A stretch of 46,176 nt of DNA from Ruminococcus sp. (GTDB lineage: Bacteria > Bacillota > Clostridia > Oscillospirales > Ruminococcaceae). Location of the stretch: contig JAGCHA010000031.1 in assembly GCA_017649325.1 (NCBI GenBank), positions 1 to 46,176 on the forward strand, read 5' to 3'. Made by a program: the position numbers and the translations under genes. Each line of letters starts with the position of its first letter. Position 1 is the first letter of the stretch. This document shows positions 1-7,851 of the stretch, one piece after another. The notes below the pieces were generated by a model. It saw only the letters and a list, made by a program, of their open reading frames with translations, had not been told where the DNA came from and searched no databases.

Positions 1-130
1 AGTTAGCGGAGAAGTATTTCTTCTCGTAAATCTTCTTGCAGACGATGACGGTAGCTGTTGCTGCGGCACCTACTGCCACGACAGCGCCTGTGATCGACAC
101 TGCAAGTATTATCTTGGTCTTTTTATCCAT
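1..130 (-). CDS. Small membrane protein, partial (N-terminus only)
   Basis: The reading frame begins at an ATG on the minus strand at 130 and runs off the left edge after 43 codons. It is preceded by a good ribosome site (GGGAGGA, about 6 bases upstream) and a sigma-A-like promoter at 175-203. The peptide starts MDKKTK, then has one hydrophobic Ala/Val-rich segment (about residues 7-30), then a basic stretch with Lys and Tyr. This looks like a single-pass membrane protein with a short cytoplasmic N-terminus, or an uncleaved signal anchor. No family was recognised and nothing can be said about function from this fragment. Confidence 0.6.
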   Translation of the reverse strand, partial: MDKKTKIILAVSITGAVVAVGAAATATVIVCKKIYEKKYFSAN

Positions 131-174
131 AGTTTTTCCTCCCTGAACAGAGTTTAGGACAATTGCTACCTTAA

Positions 175-203
175 ATTATAACATATTTTTCATCGCTTTT
201 CCA
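175..203 (-). promoter_or_regulatory. Sigma-A-like promoter of the partial membrane-protein gene
   Basis: On the minus strand a TATAAT -10 box (175-180) with an upstream TG dinucleotide (extended -10) lies 17 bases from a TGGAAA hexamer (198-203). It is correctly placed about 45 bases ahead of the ATG at 130. Confidence 0.6.
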
Positions 204-227
204 TACCAAAGCGCTAAAAAATCTCAC

Positions 228-263
228 AAAAAATGCTGTTGATATTTGTGACATCTGCCAACA
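228..263 (-). terminator. Possible terminator of the alr operon
   Basis: Just after the TGA of the radical SAM gene, the minus strand can fold TGTTG/CAACA with an inner GATGT/ATATC pairing and a small bulge, followed by six T residues. The stem is imperfect, so the call is tentative. Confidence 0.35.
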
Positions 264-884
264 TCAGTCGTCGAAGGTGCGTATCCTCAGCTTTGCGCCG
301 AGCTTTTCCGCAAGCTCGCGTGAGGCGTCTATCTGCTCCTGCGGGATAACGTCAACGATAGATACCACCACTTCGGCTTTTCCGATATTTACGCAGTCCT
401 TGACAAACTGGCACATAAGCCAGAATGCATTATCGAATTTCGGGCGTGTCACCTCCATATATTCCTTTTCAGTCGGAGCGTTGAGACTGACAGAGATAAC
501 GTCCATGGTCTCGCACAGCAATTGTGCTGTATAGCCGGAAGTGCCGTTTATCCTTTCACCTAGACCGTTCGTGTTTATGCGGAGCTTGGGACATTTCGGC
601 ACCATTCTCAGCGCCTTTGCCACGACGACAACGTCGTACAGTCTTTCTGTCGGCTCGCCGTAGCCGCAGAACACTATCTCGTCGTACTTGGCAAGGTCGC
701 GCTTGGCGAGGTCGTCGAATATCTCGGAAAAGGAGGGCTCGTGCTCGAGCCACAGCGGGTCGGAGCCGTATGCGCCGTCTGCGTGGGTGCGTATGCAGAA
801 CGTGCACGCGCACGGACATTTATTCGTGAGGTTTAAATAAAGATTATTTCCTACCTCGTAAGAGATTGTCATTGCTTTTTTCAT
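264..884 (-). CDS. TatD-linked radical SAM protein
   Basis: This 206-residue protein carries the radical SAM cluster motif CX3CX2C at C23, C27 and C30, set in a Cys-rich NKCPCACTFC stretch. A GYGEPT segment follows, typical of the SAM-binding region. Size and motif layout fit the small radical SAM family usually found fused or next to TatD nucleases. The reaction is unknown. Its ATG overlaps the TGA of the upstream lipoprotein gene (ATGA, 881-884), so the two are probably translationally coupled. It is the last gene of a minus-strand operon beginning with alr. A tatD gene does occur in the window (4794-5558), but about 4 kb away on the other strand. An internal Met at residue 5 is an alternative start. 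Confidence 0.8.
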   Translation of the reverse strand: MKKAMTISYEVGNNLYLNLTNKCPCACTFCIRTHADGAYGSDPLWLEHEPSFSEIFDDLAKRDLAKYDEIVFCGYGEPTERLYDVVVVAKALRMVPKCPKLRINTNGLGERINGTSGYTAQLLCETMDVISVSLNAPTEKEYMEVTRPKFDNAFWLMCQFVKDCVNIGKAEVVVSIVDVIPQEQIDASRELAEKLGAKLRIRTFDD

Positions 885-1594
885 TTATTATCGTCTCCGA
901 TCGTGTGTTTTGTTATTTCGAGTCCGCAGGGCAGAGCTCCGCTGTCTATGGCGGCGGCGAGCTCCATTGAGGATTCGGCTGTGAGATTGCCTGAAATTAT
1001 GGCGTTGCCGTCAAGTATCTGAGCTGACACTGTCGGTGCCGAGATGAGCTCGTTATCGAACCATATCGCAAGTGGCGTGGACGTACCTGCGAGCTCGCCT
1101 GTAGCTTCAGCTAATTTTTCCTTGCCTGCGTTGTTCGTTGTAATTACTACCGCGTATTCCATGTCGTTTTCGGTACGCATCATCGTTGCTGACACTGTGT
1201 CTATATCCGTATTATCGAGTACGACCTCTCCTGTCGGGACGTTCTTTCCATTGGAGTCAGTCTCGCTGCCGTCGCCCTTTCTGAACGTCATTTCGCCGTG
1301 CTTTACGACAATGTCCAGCGTGTCTTCGTTCCAGTTTTCGGCCGATACATCGAATTCTATCGTTGACGTGTCGTCGTTGTTGTAGGATATATCGTACTGC
1401 ACACCGGGGTAGATGCTAACGAGTCTCTGACAGGCTATCTCGGTACACTCGTGGAGCTTGCTGCTGTCCTCCGCCTTGAGTGTGATACTGCTGTTACCTT
1501 TTGGGGACTTGCTGTTATCCGAAGTATCGGAACGCGATGCGCATCCGCTGAGGAGCACTGCTGTCGCAGCTGCGATCAAAAAACACTTTTTCAT
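881..1594 (-). CDS. Lipoprotein with SecD P1-head-like domain
   Basis: The 237-residue protein has a lipoprotein signal: a Lys-rich start, a hydrophobic run, then the lipobox LSGC with the acylated Cys at position 18. A Ser/Asn/Lys-rich linker follows. From about residue 75 to 230 it resembles the periplasmic head of SecD (P1 head subdomain): a TTNNAGKEK segment, an ISAPTV motif, an ISGNLTAE stretch and a final SGALP. In SecD this head binds translocating polypeptide outside the membrane. Here there are no transmembrane helices, so the domain would be tethered by lipid alone. The gene sits 11 bases after alr, whose stop codon forms part of its ribosome site (TAAGGAG), and overlaps the radical SAM gene. 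Its role is not known; assisting folding or export outside the membrane is only a guess. Confidence 0.75.
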   Translation of the reverse strand: MKKCFLIAAATAVLLSGCASRSDTSDNSKSPKGNSSITLKAEDSSKLHECTEIACQRLVSIYPGVQYDISYNNDDTSTIEFDVSAENWNEDTLDIVVKHGEMTFRKGDGSETDSNGKNVPTGEVVLDNTDIDTVSATMMRTENDMEYAVVITTNNAGKEKLAEATGELAGTSTPLAIWFDNELISAPTVSAQILDGNAIISGNLTAESSMELAAAIDSGALPCGLEITKHTIGDDNK

Positions 1595-1605
1595 ATCTTA
1601 TCTCC

Positions 1606-2742
1606 TTAGTCAATATAGATTCTCGGCACGCGCTTGGAAATACCGCATACCACTTCGTATCCGATAGTACCGTAGACCTGAGCGAGGTCGTCGGCGGTGA
1701 TGATATCGTCTCCGTCGCGTCCTATCATGGTCACGATATCGCCTGCCTTAGCCTCGGGAACGTCCGAAACGTCCATCATCAGCTGGTCCATGCAGACGCG
1801 TCCGACAATTTTACAGCGCTTGCCGTGGACAAGTATCTCTCCCTTGCCGGAGAGAAGCCGTGAATAGCCATCCGCATAGCCGATAGTTACCGTAGCTATG
1901 CGCATTTCGCGGTCTGCAACGAAGGTGCGCCCGTAGCTGATACAGTCTCCTTTGTTCACGGTCTTTACGTGCGAAATGACGGCTTTCAGCTCCATGACGG
2001 GCTCAAGCCCCTTGGGGATATCGAGGCTGACGTCGGGGTGCAGTCCGTAGAGGATGATGCCCGCGCGGCTGAGAGTGCTGCGGGAGGTGTTCCTGTAGCA
2101 GGTCGCGGCGCTGTTCATAAAGTGGCAGTGGCGGAGCTTTATCCCGCGGCTGACAAGTTCATCGTATGTATCAAGAATGAAGCTTTGCTGCTTGTCGGTG
2201 TAGGCGACATTGTCGGGATCGTCGCTGTCTGCGACCGCAAAATGTGTATATATGCCCTCGACCGAGAGCTTGTTTATCTTCATCATTTCGGCTATCTCAT
2301 CAGCGCATTCGGCGGGAGTATCGTGCTTCAGACCGATGCGTCCCATGCCAGTGTCTATCTTGACGTGGCAGCGTATAGACGCGGGAGAGTTCTGCGCGAG
2401 CGCCTGTGCGTACTCCGTGGAGACCACGCCTTGTATGATGTTGTGCATGGATATCTCGTGCGCGTACTCGGGAGGAGTGTAGCCGAGAATGAGTATTTCT
2501 GCGTTTGGAGCGTAATTCCTTACGGCGATAGCCTCGTCGAGGTTGGACACCGCAAAGTAGGTTATGCCGCAGTCTTGTGCGAGAGTGCGGACGATATGGG
2601 CGTCGCCGTGACCGTAGGCGTCAGCCTTGACGACTGCCATTACCTCGGTCGGCGGGGAGTTGAGTCCCTTTATTATCTCTACGTTCTTTCTGAGCTGTGA
2701 GAGCGAGACCTCCGCCCATGCTCTTTTGAGATACGGTTTCAT
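1606..2742 (-). CDS. alr: Alanine racemase
   Basis: This is a PLP-dependent fold-III racemase that interconverts L- and D-alanine, supplying D-alanine for peptidoglycan. The 378-residue length is normal. The PLP-binding lysine lies in VVKADAYGHG near the N-terminus, and the C-terminal domain has the SYGRTF segment carrying the catalytic Tyr and the CMDQ motif. The frame stays open far upstream, but that extension is antisense to the divergent SLOG gene. Two Met codons lie close together (2751 and 2742). The AAAGGA ribosome site is too near the first, so 2742 is preferred. Alr heads the operon with the SecD-head lipoprotein and radical SAM genes. Confidence 0.93.
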   Translation of the reverse strand: MKPYLKRAWAEVSLSQLRKNVEIIKGLNSPPTEVMAVVKADAYGHGDAHIVRTLAQDCGITYFAVSNLDEAIAVRNYAPNAEILILGYTPPEYAHEISMHNIIQGVVSTEYAQALAQNSPASIRCHVKIDTGMGRIGLKHDTPAECADEIAEMMKINKLSVEGIYTHFAVADSDDPDNVAYTDKQQSFILDTYDELVSRGIKLRHCHFMNSAATCYRNTSRSTLSRAGIILYGLHPDVSLDIPKGLEPVMELKAVISHVKTVNKGDCISYGRTFVADREMRIATVTIGYADGYSRLLSGKGEILVHGKRCKIVGRVCMDQLMMDVSDVPEAKAGDIVTMIGRDGDDIITADDLAQVYGTIGYEVVCGISKRVPRIYID

Positions 2743-2804
2743 TTCGTTCATTTCCTTTCTCTGCTTGATTCGGAATTCTGTTATGTCTTTTTTGCTTGTA
2801 GATG

Positions 2805-2833
2805 TTGCAATAATGCTTATTATATGATATAAT
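2805..2833 (+). promoter_or_regulatory. Sigma-A-like promoter of the SLOG gene
   Basis: TTGCAA (2805-2810), a 17-base spacer and a perfect TATAAT (2828-2833) lie about 30 bases before the ATG at 2863. TTGCAA is its own reverse complement, so the same hexamer could also serve as the -35 of the divergent alr gene, but only a poor -10 is seen on that side. Confidence 0.8.
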
Positions 2834-2862
2834 ATTATGTATCGACATATTTGAGGTGTGCT

Positions 2863-3552
2863 ATGCTCAACTCTTTGATATCGGGAATGCCTGTCGGCTC
2901 CGCTCTGGAGCTGCACTGCGACCGCAGCAGGACGGTCTGTATCACAGGTCACCGTGAGAAAAACATCCTGCCATACAAGGACGACCCGCTCTACTCCGAT
3001 ATCACGCTCGGAGCAGTGAAGATGGTGCTGTACAGGTATATAGATATGGCTGCCGAGCGCGGCTATACCGATTTCATCAGCGGACTTGCTACGGGCACCG
3101 ACCTCTGGGCGGCGGAGTACATCGTCCGCAAGAAGCAGACCGACCCGCGCATCCGTCTCATCGGTGCTATGCCGTATCTGCGTCATGCCGAGAGATTCCC
3201 GCGGGACTATATCACCCTCCTCGACTATGCGGAGAAGAATGCGGACGTGCTCGTCACCGTGAACGACGACCCAGATATCGTCTACGGCAAGCACGGCGGG
3301 GCAGCGAGCCTCTACCGTGACCGCAACTACTATATGGTCGACCGTTCCGCGGCGGTGATAGCCTTCCTCAATGAGGGGAGCTTCGCCTCGGGTACGTCAC
3401 AGACCGTCAACTATGCCTACCGCAACGGGCGGCTGATATGCCGATTCGGTATAAATGACGTGTACGAGCTCATCGACCGTGCGGGAACAGACCTGAGAAA
3501 CATACGTCGAGAGACCGCGTTTCTCAACAATGTTTTCGACACTGCGCTCTGA
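2863..3552 (+). CDS. SLOG-family (YpsA/DUF1273-like) protein
   Basis: This 229-residue soluble protein opens its core with VCITGHRE, the first strand and loop of the SLOG Rossmann-like fold. It continues with SGLATGTDLWAAEYI, which fits the second SLOG motif that forms the nucleotide-ligand pocket. A C-terminal part has RDRNYYMVDRSAAVIAF, matching the strand where family members place the bound ligand. SLOG proteins bind or process nucleotide-derived ligands; the ligand here is unknown. The start was set at ATG 2863 (GAGGTG ribosome site) rather than the in-frame TTG 12 bases earlier. It is transcribed alone and divergent from alr. Confidence 0.78.
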   Translation: MLNSLISGMPVGSALELHCDRSRTVCITGHREKNILPYKDDPLYSDITLGAVKMVLYRYIDMAAERGYTDFISGLATGTDLWAAEYIVRKKQTDPRIRLIGAMPYLRHAERFPRDYITLLDYAEKNADVLVTVNDDPDIVYGKHGGAASLYRDRNYYMVDRSAAVIAFLNEGSFASGTSQTVNYAYRNGRLICRFGINDVYELIDRAGTDLRNIRRETAFLNNVFDTAL

Positions 3553-3902
3553 CACTGCATTATCATTATACCACATATGCAGAATATTTCAAGTCCCGAC
3601 GGCGATTTTTCTGCATATATATAGTAAAAGCAGCAGCTTCGCGGCACACTATGTTGTGAAAAAGGCTAATTTCCGTGAACGCGCGTTCGATTTCAACAGA
3701 GTGTTGAATCCGCTGTTAAAACACCCGTTCCGTAATCACAAATTGTTGAAAAGTTGAAAAAACTGTTGGTGTAGATATTACGCCGTTTGACATTACTGTC
3801 GAAATTGTTTGTATGACTTTCATTCACTTTACAGTGAATAATCAAAGACAATACTTATACGTTTTGTTGACTTGGGTCAAATCGAAAGGAGAAACATCAG
3901 TC
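3553..3902. other. 350-base intergenic region with three inverted repeats
   Basis: No gene is supported here. Three structures are visible. Arms of ten bases (ATATGCAGAA at 3575-3584 and its complement at 3609-3618) could form a hairpin with a 24-base loop after the SLOG gene; there is no T-run, so it is a poor terminator. A perfect 7-base palindrome with a 4-base loop lies at 3822-3839 (ATTCACT/AGTGAAT), and TTGAC/GTCAA lies at 3867-3880. A TTGACA at 3787-3792 and a TTGAAA at 3754-3759 are candidate -35 boxes, but neither has a convincing -10. The region just before 3903 holds the AAGGAG ribosome site of the next gene. Confidence 0.5.
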
Positions 3903-4793
3903 ATGGCAAAGAATAAGAAAGTCGGAAGTATCGCGTTACCCTACCTTATAACCATATTCGTGGGCATTCTGGTAATAGGCGGAGGAACCTTCTTCTTCCT
4001 GCATCATCTGGGCGTTCTCGGCGGAGAGAAGGAGCTCTCCGAGCCGCCTCCGAAGCAGGTAACTACCACCACCTACGAGGACAACCACACTATCCTCTTT
4101 ATCCTCGACGAGCCTAATCAGAAGTGTTCGTTAACATTTGTGCTCATGCGCTCTATCCCCAAGGATAAGAAGCTCGTGTTCTTGTGCATACCCGCAAATA
4201 CTATCTCACTGATAGACGGCGAGCAGAAAGGTATAAAGTCATGTTACGAGCAGGGCGGTGCGGCTGAAGCAGTCAGCTTCACGGAGAAGGTGTTCGGCGT
4301 TACGGTCGACAGATATATGAAGCTCGATTCCGAGGCATATATCAAGATATGCGATATCCTCGGCGGCGTTACCTATCCTATCTCCGAGGACATTGCAGGC
4401 TTCAACGGCGACGGTTCCGAGCAGTATCTCAACTCCGAACAGATAGACAAGCTCACTACTTACGCTCTCTTCCGCGGAGGCGAATATGAGCGTTCATATA
4501 CGGCAAGCGCCCTCGTTTCGAGAATGGTCAATCAGTCCGACCTCGTGCGCGTGTCCGACAGCTTCGACAACAGCTTCAACAGCCTAGTGAACATGACCGA
4601 AACTGACATCACTGCTGTTGACTATAAGAAGTACAAGGTAGCGATAAAGACCATGCTCGAAAGAGGAAGCGGAAGCTCTATTGCTACTCCGCTCGTTCTT
4701 GACGGCGAAGAGGCAGACTTGGATTATATCCCTTCTCAGGGCTTCATCAACGACTTCAAGGACAAATACTACACACAGTACGAGAACAAGTAA
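3903..4793 (+). CDS. Degenerate LytR-CpsA-Psr (LCP) family membrane protein
   Basis: The 296-residue protein has a basic N-terminus, one transmembrane helix (about residues 10-33), a short Pro/Thr linker and an extracellular domain. The domain follows the LCP pattern: a KSCYEQGG segment (family KinaAy..GG), a VTVDRYMKLDSEAY stretch and an ILGGVTYPI segment (family DalGGVeV). Typical LCP enzymes attach wall polymers to peptidoglycan using conserved Arg and Asp residues in SIPRDT and in a late R-rich motif. Here the first reads CIPANT and the second is reduced to FRGGEYERSYTAS, so catalysis is doubtful. The start is ATG 3903 with AAGGAG 11 bases upstream. TatD begins directly after its stop. 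Confidence 0.72.
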   Translation: MAKNKKVGSIALPYLITIFVGILVIGGGTFFFLHHLGVLGGEKELSEPPPKQVTTTTYEDNHTILFILDEPNQKCSLTFVLMRSIPKDKKLVFLCIPANTISLIDGEQKGIKSCYEQGGAAEAVSFTEKVFGVTVDRYMKLDSEAYIKICDILGGVTYPISEDIAGFNGDGSEQYLNSEQIDKLTTYALFRGGEYERSYTASALVSRMVNQSDLVRVSDSFDNSFNSLVNMTETDITAVDYKKYKVAIKTMLERGSGSSIATPLVLDGEEADLDYIPSQGFINDFKDKYYTQYENK

Positions 4794-5558
4794 ATGAACA
4801 ATATTTTTGATACTCACGCTCACTATGCGGACCACGCTTTTGATGAGGACAGGGAAGCACTGCTCGCGGAGCTACCCGCAAACGGCGTACGCTACGTGAT
4901 GCTCGCTTCATCGAGTGTTGATGATACTGCCGAGAATTCCTCCCTCGCCGAGCGGTACGACTACATCTACGCTGCCTCGGGTGTCCACCCCGAGAGCGTT
5001 GATACAAATCCCGCGGATTATCTCGATATCGTCGCGGAAACTGCCAAGTCCAATCCGAAAGTGCGCGCGATAGGGGAGATAGGGCTCGACTACCACTACG
5101 AGGGCTACGACCGCGATAAGCAGATAGTTCTGTTTGAGGAGCAGATAGTTCTCGCGAAAGAGCTCGGACTGCCGATAATCGTTCACAGCCGCGATGCCGC
5201 CGAGGACACGCTCGAACTGCTGAAAAAGCACCGTCCCGCGGGAGTCGTACACTGCTTCTCCTACTCCGCGGAAATAGCGAAGGAGGTAGTGAAGGTCGGG
5301 ATGTACGTCGGTTTCACCGGAGTTCTCACTTTCAAGAACGCAAAGAAGCCTTGCAAGGCTCTCGCGGAAGTGCCGCTCGACAGGCTGCTGCTCGAGACGG
5401 ACTGTCCGTATATGGCTCCCGAGCCGTTCCGAGGAAGACGCTGCGACAGCTCGCTCATCGCGTACACGGCACAGGCTGCCGCTGCGATAAAGGGGCTCGA
5501 TGTTCAGGAACTCCTCGACATCACCTGCGAAAATGCAAAGAGATTCTATTCCATATAA
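4794..5558 (+). CDS. tatD: TatD-family metal-dependent deoxyribonuclease
   Basis: TatD enzymes are TIM-barrel metallohydrolases with 3'-5' exonuclease or DNase activity. At 254 residues this one is full length, and every metal ligand expected for the family is visible: H8 and H10 (DTHAHY), E95 (IGEIGLDYH), H131 (IVHSRDA), H153 (VVHCFS) and D203 (LETDCPY). The ATG follows the TAA of the LCP gene with no gap, so translation is probably coupled. The PP2C gene starts 11 bases after its stop. Whether it works with the distant TatD-linked radical SAM gene cannot be told from the sequence. Confidence 0.92.
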   Translation: MNNIFDTHAHYADHAFDEDREALLAELPANGVRYVMLASSSVDDTAENSSLAERYDYIYAASGVHPESVDTNPADYLDIVAETAKSNPKVRAIGEIGLDYHYEGYDRDKQIVLFEEQIVLAKELGLPIIVHSRDAAEDTLELLKKHRPAGVVHCFSYSAEIAKEVVKVGMYVGFTGVLTFKNAKKPCKALAEVPLDRLLLETDCPYMAPEPFRGRRCDSSLIAYTAQAAAAIKGLDVQELLDITCENAKRFYSI

Positions 5559-5569
5559 AGAGGTCACGT

Positions 5570-6325
5570 ATGTTTTACTGCTGCGGTATAACTGAAAAAG
5601 GCATTATGCCTCATAACGAAGACGCTATGCTCGTCGGCAGGAATGTCCTCACGGACGGCAGGCTCGAGCACAGGCTCTCCGCACCGTTTATTGCCGCAGT
5701 CTCCGACGGTGTATCGGGCGAGAATGCGGGCGAGCTTGCGTCGAGGATGTGCCTTGAAATGGTTCGTGACGTCACAGACTACCGCAAGGGCGAGCTGAAA
5801 GCGGGACTCATGGAGATACACCGCAGCCTCGCCGATTACAGCGAGGACGACCCCGACAGCCGCAATATGCAGACCACGCTTTGCGGTGTCGCCGTAGCGG
5901 ACGAGAGACACGTTGTCGCGTTCAATGTCGGAGATTCGCGGCTTTACCGCTTCCGTGCGGGGAAAGTCCGCCAGCTTTCGCGCGACCAGTCGCTCGTGCA
6001 GCTGCTCTACGAGGAGGGTTCTATCACTCAGGAGGAGCGTCGCACTCACGTTCACAGGAACATCATTTTCCCCGCATTCGGCAACGTCAAAAACGATCCA
6101 ACAATTGACGTTGAGGAGATTGAGGGCGGCATGGAGTACGGAGATGTGCTGCTGCTGTGCAGTGACGGGCTTTCGGACTACCTCTCCGCTTACGATATAC
6201 AGGAGGTCATGGAGCTGCCGAAGGCTCTGCCAAAGCGGCTCGATATGCTCGTCAAGGAGGCTCTGCTTCGCGGCGGTACGGACAATATCACTGTTTGCGC
6301 AGTGGTGTGTGAATATGAAGGATAA
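5570..6325 (+). CDS. PP2C-family serine/threonine phosphatase
   Basis: This 251-residue cytoplasmic phosphatase shows the PPM motifs in order: HNEDA (metal-binding Asp 18), SDGVSG (Asp 46), GDSRLYRF, the RDQSLVQ region with a GSITQEE flap, CSDGLSD, and GGTDNITV at the C-terminus. All Asp residues for the two-metal centre are present, so it should be active. Bacterial relatives (PrpC/Stp) reverse Hanks-type kinase phosphorylation or regulate anti-sigma systems. No kinase gene is adjacent, so the substrate is unknown. The start at 5570 is supported by an AGAGG site; the frame is open further upstream but overlaps tatD. It ends in a strong terminator. Confidence 0.88.
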   Translation: MFYCCGITEKGIMPHNEDAMLVGRNVLTDGRLEHRLSAPFIAAVSDGVSGENAGELASRMCLEMVRDVTDYRKGELKAGLMEIHRSLADYSEDDPDSRNMQTTLCGVAVADERHVVAFNVGDSRLYRFRAGKVRQLSRDQSLVQLLYEEGSITQEERRTHVHRNIIFPAFGNVKNDPTIDVEEIEGGMEYGDVLLLCSDGLSDYLSAYDIQEVMELPKALPKRLDMLVKEALLRGGTDNITVCAVVCEYEG

Positions 6326-6327
6326 GC

Positions 6328-6357
6328 AAAAGGAGTACACTGTGGTACTCCTTTTTT
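6328..6357. terminator. Bidirectional rho-independent terminator
   Basis: The arms AAGGAGTAC and GTACTCCTT enclose a 6-base loop and are flanked by A and T runs on either side. It serves both the PP2C operon (plus) and spoIVA (minus), whose stop codon begins at 6361 just beyond it. Confidence 0.9.
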
Positions 6358-6358
6358 G

Positions 6359-7834
6359 TTACAGTATAAAGCAGATAAGTCCCGAGCAGCCGTCGTTTAT
6401 CACGCGCTCGAGCGTATCCTGCAGCTTCATTCGCGCATCCACTGGCATTTTGTAGAGCTTGTTGTGAAGTCCCTCGTTGACGAGCTCGTGTAGTGATTTG
6501 CCGAAAATGTTGCTCTCCCATATCTTCTTAGGGTCGTCGTCGAAGCCGTCGAGCAGGTACATCACAAGCTCCTCCGACTGCTTTTCAGTGCCGACGATAG
6601 GTGAGACTGTGGTGGTGATATTCGCCTTCATCAGGTGTATCGACGGTGCGGACGCTTTCAGCTTCACGCCGTACTTTCCGCCCTGCTTGATTATCTTCGG
6701 CTCCTCCAGCGAGAGCTCCTCCAGTTCTGGCATTACTATGCCGTAGCCCGTCGCCTCGACTTCCTCCAGTGCGGGAGCTATGCGCTCATACTTGCGGCGG
6801 ATATTGTTCAGCTCCATGAGCAGCGGCATAAGGTCGCTCTCGTTTTCGAGCTCAATGCCGGTAGCCTCGCCGAGTATCTTGTAGAAGAGGCTGTTGTCGA
6901 GCTCGGCGGTGATAGTGACCGAGCCCTTGCCGAGGTCGATAGCGGTAGCGGCAGCACTGACGATGTGCGGGCACTCAGCCATAGCTTCCGCGGAATCGAC
7001 CGCCTCCCGCACGAGTTGTACGTCTTTTGCAGCCTCGCGTATGCAGTCGAGTATTTCGCTTTTCAGCCAGTGTCCCTTTTCGAGAGAGTTTATCCATCGT
7101 GCTGTGCGGATGTTTATCTCCTTTACGGGAAAGGAGTAGAGTATCTCGCGGATCATTTCGCGGATGTTCTGTTCTTCAAGACTGAGGCAGTTCACAGGTA
7201 TGACCTTCGCGTCATAGCGGTCGGAGAGCTCCGCTGCTAGAGCCTTTGACTCAGGGGAGGTCGGGGAGGTGGTGTTCAGCACAACGATGAACGGCTTGCC
7301 TATTGCCTTCAGCTCGCGTATAACGCGCTCCTCACACTCCTCGTACTCGCTTCGCGGGATATCGGAGATAGAGCCGTCCGTAGTCACGACGAGCCCTATC
7401 GTGGAGTGGTCGGTGATGACCTTCTGCGTACCTATCTCAGCCGCCATATTGAATGGTATCTCCTCGTCGAACCACGAGGTCATCACCATGCGAGGCTGCT
7501 CGTTCTCTATGTAGCCGACAGCGCTCGGGACAATGTAGCCTACACAGTCAATGAGGCGGACGTTGAATGTTGCGCCGTCCCCGAGGCTGACCTCGACCGC
7601 TTCCTCGGGTATGAACTTGGGCTCGGTAGTCATGATTGTCTTGCCAGCGGCGGACTGCGGGAGCTCGTCGAGTGCACGCTCACGGACGAATTCGCTCTTG
7701 ATGTTTGGGATGACGAGCGACTCCATAAAGCGCTTGATAAAGGTGGACTTGCCTGTCCGCACGGGACCAACAACTCCGATGTAGATATCGCCGCCAGTAC
7801 GCTCGGCGATGCTCGAATAGATATCTTTAGCCAT
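6359..7834 (-). CDS. spoIVA: Stage IV sporulation protein A, coat morphogenetic ATPase
   Basis: SpoIVA polymerises with ATP hydrolysis on the outer forespore membrane to form the basement layer of the spore coat. At 491 residues the protein matches the usual length. It carries the Walker A loop GPVRTGKST (residues 23-31) right after the N-terminal IYIGVVG strand, a family-typical TEPKFIPEEA segment, and LIDCVGY as the Walker B-like strand. The C-terminus ends in a short hydrophobic stretch with Cys, as is usual for SpoIVA. AAAGGAG sits 8 bases before the ATG. The gene follows the sipL-like gene by 17 bases in one operon. Its presence implies genetic capacity for endospores. Confidence 0.95.
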   Translation of the reverse strand: MAKDIYSSIAERTGGDIYIGVVGPVRTGKSTFIKRFMESLVIPNIKSEFVRERALDELPQSAAGKTIMTTEPKFIPEEAVEVSLGDGATFNVRLIDCVGYIVPSAVGYIENEQPRMVMTSWFDEEIPFNMAAEIGTQKVITDHSTIGLVVTTDGSISDIPRSEYEECEERVIRELKAIGKPFIVVLNTTSPTSPESKALAAELSDRYDAKVIPVNCLSLEEQNIREMIREILYSFPVKEINIRTARWINSLEKGHWLKSEILDCIREAAKDVQLVREAVDSAEAMAECPHIVSAAATAIDLGKGSVTITAELDNSLFYKILGEATGIELENESDLMPLLMELNNIRRKYERIAPALEEVEATGYGIVMPELEELSLEEPKIIKQGGKYGVKLKASAPSIHLMKANITTTVSPIVGTEKQSEELVMYLLDGFDDDPKKIWESNIFGKSLHELVNEGLHNKLYKMPVDARMKLQDTLERVINDGCSGLICFIL

Positions 7835-7851
7835 ATTATGCTCCTTTCAGA

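Noticed and set aside
2743..3294. Long upstream extension of the alr reading frame
   Set aside because: It is antisense to the SLOG gene, has no ribosome site, and homology to alanine racemase begins only near 2742.
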